This document shows, one piece after another, positions 58,046 to 64,000 of a stretch of 64,000 nt of DNA. Below the pieces are notes generated by a model. It was not told the DNA's origin, did not search any database, and saw nothing but the letters and a program-made list of their open reading frames with translations. The stretch spans positions 124,001 through 188,000 of the forward strand of contig CAKUTH010000007.1 in assembly GCA_934691935.1 (NCBI GenBank). The letters run 5' to 3'. The position numbers were made by a program, and so were the translations under genes. Numbering within the stretch: the first letter of the stretch is position 1; each line of letters opens with the position of its first letter. Source of the stretch: an uncultured Candidatus Melainabacteria bacterium. GTDB taxonomy: Bacteria; Cyanobacteriota; Vampirovibrionia; Gastranaerophilales; Gastranaerophilaceae.

Positions 58046-58735
58046 ATGACTAATTCAATGATTCCATATTCATTTATTCCTGGCACAAAAGCTAAAGCTG
58101 GGGAAGTCAATGCGAACTTTATTGCTTTAGCTAATGAAATCACTCAAAACAAAAGTATTGCCAACGAAAATATTCTTGATATTAAAGAAATATTGAAGGA
58201 CAAAGTCAACAAAACCGAACTGAACAACAACTTTACTGTAACGACAGCCGAAACTGATCTAAATGATTACAAAACTACAGGAACTTTTATTTTTTCATCA
58301 CTATACACTCCAAACAACATTCCTAAAGACACAGCAGGAACGCTATTTGTAACTGGCGTTGAAGATTCAGTTATAAAACAAATTTGGTTTTGCGATGGCA
58401 CAAATAACGAGATTTTTACACGCAATTGCCAAAATGGAATCTGGACGCCTTGGAATTCCATTACTGGTGATGTAAATTTTAATATTGCAGTAAATTCAGG
58501 CTATATAAGACTTCCAAACAAACTTCTCTTACAATGGGGAAAAGAAAGTGCAAATCCAAACGTGGTATATCCGATTGCATTTTCAACTTTTGCTTGTCCA
58601 GTAGTTGTAAAAAATGGTTGCGGAACCGAATTTACACGAAGCGACTTTGGTATTACAGCTCAATCTCTAACAGGGTTTAGTATCGTAACTGCGGGTAGGT
58701 ATCAATCCCTAAACTGGATAGCAATAGGTTATTAA
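58046..58735 (+). CDS. Phage tail-fibre-like protein (gp53-like C-terminal domain)
   Basis: This 229-aa protein resembles the receptor-binding end of phage tail fibres. The N-terminal 80 residues are helical and polar. The middle (FSSLYTPNNIPKDTAGTLFV, then IWFCDGTNNEIFTRN) resembles a pyocin-knob-type beta module. The last ~70 residues match the gp53-like tail-fibre tip: GYIRLPNKLLLQWGK, YPIAFSTFACPVVV, LTGFSI, SLNWIAIGY. AGAAAGGA fits ATG 58046; an upstream in-frame ATG lacks one. No other virion genes are present, only a chaperone gene next to it. Confidence 0.82.
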   Translation: MTNSMIPYSFIPGTKAKAGEVNANFIALANEITQNKSIANENILDIKEILKDKVNKTELNNNFTVTTAETDLNDYKTTGTFIFSSLYTPNNIPKDTAGTLFVTGVEDSVIKQIWFCDGTNNEIFTRNCQNGIWTPWNSITGDVNFNIAVNSGYIRLPNKLLLQWGKESANPNVVYPIAFSTFACPVVVKNGCGTEFTRSDFGITAQSLTGFSIVTAGRYQSLNWIAIGY

Positions 58736-58746
58736 GGAGAAAATTT

Positions 58747-59154
58747 ATGAAATATTACGGAACAAAAAACAACAAAGACTACGGATTTTATGAAGAAAAG
58801 TTCGAAAATTCAATTGAAATTACTGATGAATATTGGCAAGAACTTCTATCACAACAACTTGCAGGTAAAATTATAATTTGTGTAGGCAACAAAATAATTG
58901 CCATAAATGAAGGTGAATATGAATACAAAGACAATCGTTGGCAAAAACTTTCACCTGACGAAATTGAAGCCAGACAATTAAATATAAAAAACGCAATCCG
59001 AAAACAAGAAATTCAAGCAGAACTTGATGAACTTGATAAGAAACGAATTCGCGCACTTGCAGAACCTGCATTAAAAGATGGGGAAACCACTTGGCTAGAA
59101 TACTACAATTCAAAAATCTTAAAACTTAGAGCTGAATACTCAACTCTAACATAA
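58747..59154 (+). CDS. Tail-fibre assembly chaperone-like protein
   Basis: This 135-aa protein has the layout of phage tail-fibre assembly proteins. The N-terminus is YYGTKNNKDYGFYEE, then a middle ITDEYWQELLSQQLAGKII (the recurring EIxDEEWQxLL motif). A C-terminal helical region (KNAIRKQEIQAELDELDKKR) follows. It starts 11 nt after the fibre gene with AAGGAG, so the two form an operon ended by a terminator. Chaperoning of the adjacent fibre is inferred from this gene order in phages. Confidence 0.78.
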   Translation: MKYYGTKNNKDYGFYEEKFENSIEITDEYWQELLSQQLAGKIIICVGNKIIAINEGEYEYKDNRWQKLSPDEIEARQLNIKNAIRKQEIQAELDELDKKRIRALAEPALKDGETTWLEYYNSKILKLRAEYSTLT

Positions 59155-59158
59155 TAAA

Positions 59159-59184
59159 AAAAACCGAGTTAAACTCGGTTTTTT
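59159..59184. terminator. Terminator of the tail-fibre cassette
   Basis: Perfect stem AAAAACCGAGT/ACTCGGTTTTT with a 3-nt loop and T-runs on both strands, between convergent genes. Confidence 0.92.
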
Positions 59185-59188
59185 ATTT

Positions 59189-59755
59189 TCATCTCAAATA
59201 ATTTTCCATAACTACCTGTATTAAATCATTTGTCACCTTGGCACAATTTTTAACAATATCCTTATCAAAAAATCTGTCAAGCAAACTTGAATCTTTAATT
59301 ATATCTAAATCGCTTTCACTAAACTCTTGATTATAAATTAATTTTGAACTTGCTTCATAATTTTTATAGTCGTTATTCACAACCATATCTTTAGAATCCA
59401 TCTTTGAGATTTTTCTTGTCAACTTCGCAAGGTACGAAAAAATCGGCAAATTTTCATCTTTCACTTCTACTTCTTTTCCATTTAGATAAAATTTCACACT
59501 GTCTTCAATGCTTTTGCCATACATATCGTCACGTTTTTCCAAATTTATAAATTCTACACCATCTTTGTGTCGAAAATTTTTTGATTTTCTTGCGACTCTT
59601 TCCAAGACAGCTTTAAACTCTGTTAAATCTTTACCTTTGTAATCATCAGTCAAAACCATTGATAAAGCCGATGATACTGTACTATTCGATTTTTGATAGC
59701 CTATATCCGCTATATTTTTAATTCCTGTAAAACTTATATTATTTATTTTGTCCAT
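59189..59755 (-). CDS. Hypothetical protein
   Basis: This 188-aa soluble, mostly helical protein is one I do not recognise. It starts MDKINNISFTGIKNIADIGY, a short ISFTG-type N-terminus. The middle is charged and helical (VLERVARKSKNF, KFYLNGKEVEVKDENLP). The last 60 residues are helical with DLDIIKDSSLLDRFFDKDIV. There is no signal or membrane segment. It has no clear ribosome site and is divergent from tyrS within a short gap. It is convergent with the tail-fibre cassette. Confidence 0.6.
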   Translation of the reverse strand: MDKINNISFTGIKNIADIGYQKSNSTVSSALSMVLTDDYKGKDLTEFKAVLERVARKSKNFRHKDGVEFINLEKRDDMYGKSIEDSVKFYLNGKEVEVKDENLPIFSYLAKLTRKISKMDSKDMVVNNDYKNYEASSKLIYNQEFSESDLDIIKDSSLLDRFFDKDIVKNCAKVTNDLIQVVMENYLR

Positions 59756-59792
59756 GTCGTTACTAAAATACGTGAATATTTTTTTTTGCTCA

Positions 59793-59801
59793 TGATATAA
59801 T
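59793..59801 (+). promoter_or_regulatory. Extended -10 promoter of tyrS
   Basis: TGATATAAT, 34 nt before the chosen tyrS ATG. No clear -35. Confidence 0.55.
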
Positions 59802-59835
59802 AAAATTATTGAGAAATATTAATGGAGATGAGAAA

Positions 59836-61053
59836 ATGGAAATAAGAAGTGAATTTATCGAACAGGCAAAACACCTTACACGTAACGCGGAAGTGCTCCC
59901 TGGAGGAATTGAAGAATTGGCGGTTAAATTACAACACGCACACGATACGAACACTCCTTTGCGTGTAAAACTCGGAATGGACCCGACTCGCCCAGACCTT
60001 CACCTTGGTCACACTGTTGTTATGAGAAAACTTAGGGAATTCCAAAAACTTGGACATAAAATTGTTTTGCTCGTTGGTGGCGCAACTGCAATGGTTGGCG
60101 ACCCTTCTGGAAAATCAGAAACTCGTCCTGCATTAACAAAAGAACAAGTTGAAGCAAATGCTAAAACATATTTTGACCAAATGTCAAAAGTTTTGGATGT
60201 TTCTAAAGCTGAAGTTAAAAATAACGCAGATTGGCTACATCCAATGAGTTTTATGGATATATTAAAATTGGCATCTCAAGTTACTGTTGCGCAAATGATG
60301 ACTCGTGATGATTTCGCAAAACGTTACGCAGAAGGCAAACCTATTGCAATCCATGAATTTTTCTATCCGCTTATGCAAGCATACGATTCTGTAGCAATTG
60401 ATTCAGATATTGAACTTGGCGGAACTGACCAAAGATTCAACACTCTTTTAGGTCGAGATATTCAATTTGCTTATGGTAAAAAATATCCGCAATTAGTAAT
60501 GCTTTTACCTTTATTAGAAGGCACAGACGGTGTTGTAAAAATGTCAAAAACATATCCTGAACATTGCATATCTCTTACGGATTCAGAAGTTGATATGTTT
60601 GGCAAATTGATGAGTATCCCTGACAATATGATTTCAAGATACTACAGTTTGCTTACTGACGCTACAAAAGACGAGCTTGAAACGATTGACAAACAAATCG
60701 CAGAAGGTTCTGTTAACCCTCGTGATATTAAATTAAAACTTGCATATACAATTACAGCAGAATACCACGGAGAAGAAGGCGCTAAACGCGGTCAAGACGC
60801 TTTTATTAACGTTGTTTCTAACAAAGGTATTCCTGACGATATTGAAGAAGTTACAGGAATGAACGGCAAAGGTATTCTTGATGTGCTTGTAGAATTGAAA
60901 TTTACAACCAGCAAAGGTGAAGCAAAACGCTTAATCCAAGGTGGCGGAGTAAAAGTTGACGGCGAAAAAATAACCGATATGGGTTATGTATTCAACTTCA
61001 ACGAAAGTGTAGTATTGCAAGCAGGCAAAAGAAAGTTTGCAAAATTAGTTTAA
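59836..61053 (+). CDS. tyrS: Tyrosyl-tRNA synthetase
   Basis: This 405-aa class I synthetase charges tRNA-Tyr. DPTRPDLHLGHTVVMRK carries the HIGH-like motif (HLGH). GVVKMSKTYPEHCISL carries KMSKS-like KMSKT. The tyrosine pocket is within LGGTDQRFN. An S4 RNA-binding domain closes the C-terminus (TSKGEAKRLIQGGGVKVDGE). The start at 59836 is chosen for GGAGATGA upstream. This is the TyrZ-like form with DPTRPDLHLGH. Repeat element H follows. Confidence 0.97.
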   Translation: MEIRSEFIEQAKHLTRNAEVLPGGIEELAVKLQHAHDTNTPLRVKLGMDPTRPDLHLGHTVVMRKLREFQKLGHKIVLLVGGATAMVGDPSGKSETRPALTKEQVEANAKTYFDQMSKVLDVSKAEVKNNADWLHPMSFMDILKLASQVTVAQMMTRDDFAKRYAEGKPIAIHEFFYPLMQAYDSVAIDSDIELGGTDQRFNTLLGRDIQFAYGKKYPQLVMLLPLLEGTDGVVKMSKTYPEHCISLTDSEVDMFGKLMSIPDNMISRYYSLLTDATKDELETIDKQIAEGSVNPRDIKLKLAYTITAEYHGEEGAKRGQDAFINVVSNKGIPDDIEEVTGMNGKGILDVLVELKFTTSKGEAKRLIQGGGVKVDGEKITDMGYVFNFNESVVLQAGKRKFAKLV

Positions 61054-61062
61054 GTGAAAAAA

Positions 61063-61182
61063 GATACTAGGATACTAAAGCACTAGGACATTTCATTAAT
61101 AATATGAAAATAGTTGCAAATTAAGAAAAACCACTAAACGATACGAACTTAGCGACTTAGTGCCTTAGAGACTTAGTAACTT
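61063..61182 (+). repeat. Repeat element H between tyrS and cysE
   Basis: Left arm 61063-61094 (GATACTAGGATACTAAAGC, then ACTAGG, ending in ACATTTCA). Right arm 61144-61182 (CGAACTTAGCGACTTAGTGC, then CTTAGAGACTTAG) is its approximate inverse. The core is about 50 nt, AT-rich. Confidence 0.85.
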
Positions 61183-61223
61183 ATAACAAAGCATTATAAA
61201 CATCAAAATAATTCGAGGCACTC

Positions 61224-61874
61224 ATGTTCAAAATCCTCAAACGCGGAATAACAAAAGTAAAAGAAGATATTCAAGTTATCTACGACAAAGACCCTGCCGC
61301 AGACAATCTTTTGGAAGTAATCTTGTGCTACCCTGGGTTGCACGCGCTGATTGCTTATAGATTTGCACACAGACTTTACAAATGGCATATACCATTGATT
61401 CCACGTATAATATCTTATATTACAAGAATCATAACTGGCATAGAAATTCACCCTGCTGCAAAGATAGGCAGACGCTTTTTTATTGATCACGGAGAAGGTG
61501 TTGTAATAGGTGCAACCACCGTGATTGGCGATGATGTTTTGATTTATCAACAAGTTACACTTGGTGGAACAGGCAAAGAACACGGCAAACGTCACCCAAC
61601 ATTAGGCAATGGCGTAATTGTCGGAGCTGGGGCAAAAGTGCTTGGAAATATTACTCTTGGCAATCATGTAAGAGTTGGCGCAGGCTCTGTTGTAATGGAA
61701 GATGTTCCAGAATATTCAACAGTAGTCGGAGTTCCAGGACGCGTTGTTCATCAAAAATTTAGAGATGAAAACGGCGTTCTTATGCATAACCGAATTCCTG
61801 ACCCTATAAAATGTGAGCTTAACAGGCTTAAGTACGAGGTTTTGGAATTAAAAGAAAAATTAAATGAAAAATAA
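61224..61874 (+). CDS. cysE: Serine O-acetyltransferase
   Basis: This 216-aa hexapeptide acyltransferase makes O-acetylserine, the cysteine precursor. The helical N-terminal part has YPGLHALIAYRFAHRLYKW. The beta-helix has EIHPAAKIGRRFFIDHGEGV, VIGDDVLIYQQVTLGGTGKE and RHPTLGNGVIVGAGAKVLGN. The catalytic His/Asp are in these loops. It is the short form lacking the long E. coli N-terminal domain. GAGG precedes the ATG. cysK is not adjacent. Confidence 0.96.
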   Translation: MFKILKRGITKVKEDIQVIYDKDPAADNLLEVILCYPGLHALIAYRFAHRLYKWHIPLIPRIISYITRIITGIEIHPAAKIGRRFFIDHGEGVVIGATTVIGDDVLIYQQVTLGGTGKEHGKRHPTLGNGVIVGAGAKVLGNITLGNHVRVGAGSVVMEDVPEYSTVVGVPGRVVHQKFRDENGVLMHNRIPDPIKCELNRLKYEVLELKEKLNEK

Positions 61875-61890
61875 AAAGAAAGGAAAAACA

Positions 61891-62091
61891 ATGTATCATA
61901 TTTACACATTAAAAAACCATTCAGAATTTTCAAAAACTTTAGTTGCAGAAACAAAAGATTACGATACAGCTTTGCAAAAAGCTGAAAAAGCTATAGAAGG
62001 CAAAGAAGGTTACAATTTTGTAATTGAAGAAACCGACGGTTCTATGAACAGTTATGGCGAACTTATCGCAACAGTTGTTGCTGAAGGCTAA
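61891..62091 (+). CDS. Small hypothetical protein
   Basis: This 66-aa soluble protein starts MYHIYTLKNHSEFSKTLVAE. GAAAGGAAAAA fits this ATG; an upstream in-frame ATG overlaps cysE. The fold is probably alpha/beta (YDTALQKAEKAIEGKEGYNF), with no known motif. It lies 16 nt behind cysE, so it is co-transcribed. Function unknown. Confidence 0.65.
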   Translation: MYHIYTLKNHSEFSKTLVAETKDYDTALQKAEKAIEGKEGYNFVIEETDGSMNSYGELIATVVAEG

Positions 62092-62129
62092 TTTTGATTG
62101 TATAGTAAACTGAATTGTATGGAGAAAAG

Positions 62130-63095
62130 ATGAAAGCTGTTGTATTTGATAAAGAATTAAAACTTGTAAATGATTATAAAAAACCTGTTCCACAAAAAGG
62201 CGAAGCACTTATTCGTGTAACTCTTGCAGGAATTTGTAATACTGATTACGAAATCACCAAAGGTTATATGGGCTACGTAGGGGTTTTAGGTCACGAAGCC
62301 GTTGGAATTGTGGAAGAAATTAACGATACTGATCAATCACTTTTGGGCAAACGTGTTGTTTCTGAAATCAGCTATGGATGTAAAAAACCTGATTGTCCTT
62401 ATTGTGCAGAAAAACTATATCGCCATTGTCCAGACAGACATACTCTCGGTATTTGGAGAAAAGATGGTTGTTTTGCTCAATATTTTACAATGCCGTTGGA
62501 AGTATTGTTTGAAGTTCCTGATAACGTAACTGATGAGCAAGCTGTGTTTGTAGAACCTCTTGCTGCAGCATGCGAAATTACAGAACAACTTCATATAAAA
62601 CCATTCCAAAAAGTTATTGTACTTGGAGATGGAAAACTTGGACTTATTACAGCATTGACACTTAACGCACAAAACATTGACGTAACTTTGGTTGGCAAAC
62701 ATCAAAACAAACTTGATATAGCTAAAGCTCAAGGAGTTGAAACTAAACTATTAAGTGATTTGAAAGTTGAAAAAACTTATGATGTTGTAGTCGAAGCTAC
62801 AGGTTCGATTTCAGGGTTTGAAACAGCCTTGGCATTAACAAAACCTCGCGGGGTTTTGGTTTTAAAAAGTACAGTCGCAGCATCAAAAGAGTTCAATCTC
62901 GCGCCAATCGTAATAGATGAAATTACAGTATTGGGTTCAAGATGCGGACAATTTGGCCCAGCGCTAAGACTTTTAAAATCTGAAAAAATTGACTTTTCTC
63001 CATTGATTTCAGCTCGTTACAAAGCCGATGATGCAATTGAAGCATTTGAGAAAAATAAAGAAAAAGAGGTTTTGAAAGTTCTTTTGGAATTTTAG
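62130..63095 (+). CDS. Zinc-dependent dehydrogenase (MDR family)
   Basis: This 321-aa medium-chain dehydrogenase has a GroES-like domain. Zinc ligands are in LAGICNTDYEITKGY and VLGHEAVG. Structural zinc Cys are in SYGCKKPDCPYCAEKLYRHC. The Rossmann domain has VIVLGDGKLGLITAL. GGAGAA precedes ATG 62130. Substrate unknown; an alcohol or polyol dehydrogenase is likely. It is only distantly related to the enzyme at 14239. A terminator shared with the next minus-strand gene follows. Confidence 0.88.
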   Translation: MKAVVFDKELKLVNDYKKPVPQKGEALIRVTLAGICNTDYEITKGYMGYVGVLGHEAVGIVEEINDTDQSLLGKRVVSEISYGCKKPDCPYCAEKLYRHCPDRHTLGIWRKDGCFAQYFTMPLEVLFEVPDNVTDEQAVFVEPLAAACEITEQLHIKPFQKVIVLGDGKLGLITALTLNAQNIDVTLVGKHQNKLDIAKAQGVETKLLSDLKVEKTYDVVVEATGSISGFETALALTKPRGVLVLKSTVAASKEFNLAPIVIDEITVLGSRCGQFGPALRLLKSEKIDFSPLISARYKADDAIEAFEKNKEKEVLKVLLEF

Positions 63096-63116
63096 AAACA
63101 AAAACTTTTCAACATA

Positions 63117-63149
63117 AAAGACCTTTCTATATATCCAGAAGGGTCTTTT
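63117..63149. terminator. Bidirectional terminator
   Basis: 13-bp stem AAAAGACCTTTCT/AGAAGGGTCTTTT (one G-U), 7-nt loop, T-runs on both strands, between the dehydrogenase and XRE genes. Confidence 0.88.
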
Positions 63150-63151
63150 GT

Positions 63152-63385
63152 TTATTGCAAACTTTCTAACTCAATACCGTCGAAAAACTTTTCCATTTGA
63201 ATATTCAATACTATCGCCATTTTATAAAGAACAATAGCTGTCGGTGATGTCAAACCTTGCTCTAACTTGCTAATATAGCTCAAGCTCATATCAATCATTT
63301 CCGCAAAATTTTCTTGCGTTATGTTCTTACGAATACGCTCAATCTTTATGTTACGACCCAATTTAAATTTAATATCATCTCTCAT
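63152..63385 (-). CDS. Small XRE-family HTH regulator (second copy)
   Basis: This 77-aa Cro/C1-type regulator contains ITQENFAEMIDMSLSYISKL, EQGLTSP. It is related in size and sequence to the one at 8343-8561 and in the same position relative to a pilin gene. The start codon lies 6 nt after TATAAT on the minus strand, without a Shine-Dalgarno. It likely controls the divergent pilin gene (inference from two identical layouts). Confidence 0.88.
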   Translation of the reverse strand: MRDDIKFKLGRNIKIERIRKNITQENFAEMIDMSLSYISKLEQGLTSPTAIVLYKMAIVLNIQMEKFFDGIELESLQ

Positions 63386-63402
63386 TAGTAAATTATATAA
63401 TC

Positions 63403-63431
63403 TTGACAGTTTTTTAATAAGAGAATATAAT
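63403..63431 (+). promoter_or_regulatory. Consensus promoter of the pilin gene at 63485
   Basis: TTGACA (63403-63408), exactly 17 nt, TATAAT (63426-63431). The TATAATCTTGAC sequence overlapping the regulator promoter is identical to that at 8572-8583. Confidence 0.9.
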
Positions 63432-63484
63432 GATATTAGTAGTAATATATTGATATTAGATAACAGTATGTTGATAGGAGAATT

Positions 63485-64000
63485 ATGAAAAAAAGAGCTT
63501 TTACATTAGCTGAAACATTGATAACTCTTAGTATTATCGGTGTTGTTGCAGTACTAACAATTACCACATTCGTTAAAAATTATCAAGAAAAGGCATGGAA
63601 AACATCTGCTGAAGTTTTTGATAAAAAATTAACAGATGCAATCGATTTAATGAACACAAATGACGAACTTGCTGGTTATAGTACAACTGAAGATTTTGTG
63701 AATGCTTTTTCAAAATACACAAAAATCATAAAAACTTGCGATGAATCGAATCTTAACAGTTGCTGGGAAAATGGAGATGTTGAAGAAAGTAACACTATAA
63801 CATTCACAGAATCTTCAGATTGTTATAATTATAGTGTCGAAATGGTAAAAGCTGTAGTGGCTTGTACAGGATTAGGAATAAGAGATTCAGTAAATCTTGT
63901 TTATGGTGGATGCAATGGCAACTCAAAAGCAATTGAGTGTAACGATGAAGCTTTAATAAATGAATTAGTAAGTTACGGCGCTACCGCAAAATATAATGAC
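63485..64000 (+). CDS. Type IV pilin-like protein (open at the right edge)
   Basis: 172 codons are seen without a stop. The class III leader MKKRA is short; cleavage is expected before FTLAETLITLSIIGVVAVLT, with Glu at mature position 5. The C-terminal domain has several Cys (TCDESNLNSCW, SDCYNY, VACTGLG, GGCNGNS, IECND). AGGAG precedes the ATG. The gene is driven by a consensus promoter and is divergent from an XRE regulator, repeating the arrangement at 8.3-9.7 kb, but with a normal leader. Confidence 0.9.
   Translation, partial: MKKRAFTLAETLITLSIIGVVAVLTITTFVKNYQEKAWKTSAEVFDKKLTDAIDLMNTNDELAGYSTTEDFVNAFSKYTKIIKTCDESNLNSCWENGDVEESNTITFTESSDCYNYSVEMVKAVVACTGLGIRDSVNLVYGGCNGNSKAIECNDEALINELVSYGATAKYND

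Overview
The window is an AT-rich bacterial chromosome segment with about 70 genes, nearly all of them ordinary cellular genes. The best match is the non-photosynthetic cyanobacterial sister group Vampirovibrionia/Melainabacteria, probably a gut Gastranaerophilales. This is an inference from gene style. Three pilin-like proteins carry the F-T-L-A-E-[VT]-L-[IV]-T-L-[GS]-I-I-G-V-V signature that I associate with that group. Cyanobacterial-type ClpC, NarL/LuxR regulators and a SigB/F-type sigma factor occur beside Gram-negative Mla-type lipid transport genes. No photosynthesis gene, rRNA operon, transposase, integrase or CRISPR array is visible.

Layout. 1-8.6 kb: clpC (cut by the left edge), a response regulator, a GH13-like glycosidase, recO-pilT, a CHAP amidase, trxB. 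8.3-11 kb: an XRE regulator divergent from a pilin gene with a bizarre leader, then pgi. 11.2-18.5 kb: mlaE-mlaF, an aminotransferase, an alcohol dehydrogenase, an acetyltransferase, and a broken LysR/aldo-keto reductase pair next to tRNA-Leu. 18.6-25.7 kb: cobO, a coiled-coil protein, rimP-[four-helix-bundle insert]-nusA, and groES-groEL. 25.9-33.6 kb: peptide ABC transporter (no ATPases), MgtC-like protein, a two-component pair, rmuC. 33.6-43.3 kb, mostly minus strand: gyrB, deoB, rlmH, mscS, mnmA, an XRE/Fic pair and two paralogous membrane proteins. 43.6-50.5 kb: a LysM protein, tRNA-Gly with a duplicated 3' flank, a small-RNA-like locus, parvulin, Xaa-Pro peptidase, TrmH methyltransferase, a pilin, dnaA-ruvA. 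50.5-64 kb: sigma factor-pilD, gatC, pyrG, pyrF, comEC, acpS, an orphan phage-type tail fibre with its chaperone, tyrS, cysE, a second dehydrogenase, and a second XRE/pilin divergon cut by the right edge.

Functional threads. Type IV pilus and competence functions are dispersed: pilT, three pilin-like substrates, the prepilin peptidase (coupled to a sigma factor), and comEC. Envelope functions include Mla, CHAP, LysM, MscS and MgtC. The remainder is core information processing and nucleotide metabolism.

The most unusual signals are not classical genes. (1) At least eight intergenic loci carry a family of short-unit direct repeats (variants of GTAATAAG, GATACTAAG, GCACTAAG, GTGAATAAG), usually in two inverted arms. 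One copy encloses a four-helix-bundle (S23/IVS-type) gene between rimP and nusA, and another splits groES from groEL. (2) One pilin leader is expanded by in-frame palindromic DNA and repeats the processing motif. (3) Several genes have a -10 box exactly 6 nt before the ATG and no Shine-Dalgarno, which suggests leaderless mRNAs. (4) Two XRE/pilin divergons share a promoter layout. (5) The tRNA-Gly 3' end with its terminator is duplicated nearby. No computation was run; all calls come from reading the sequence.
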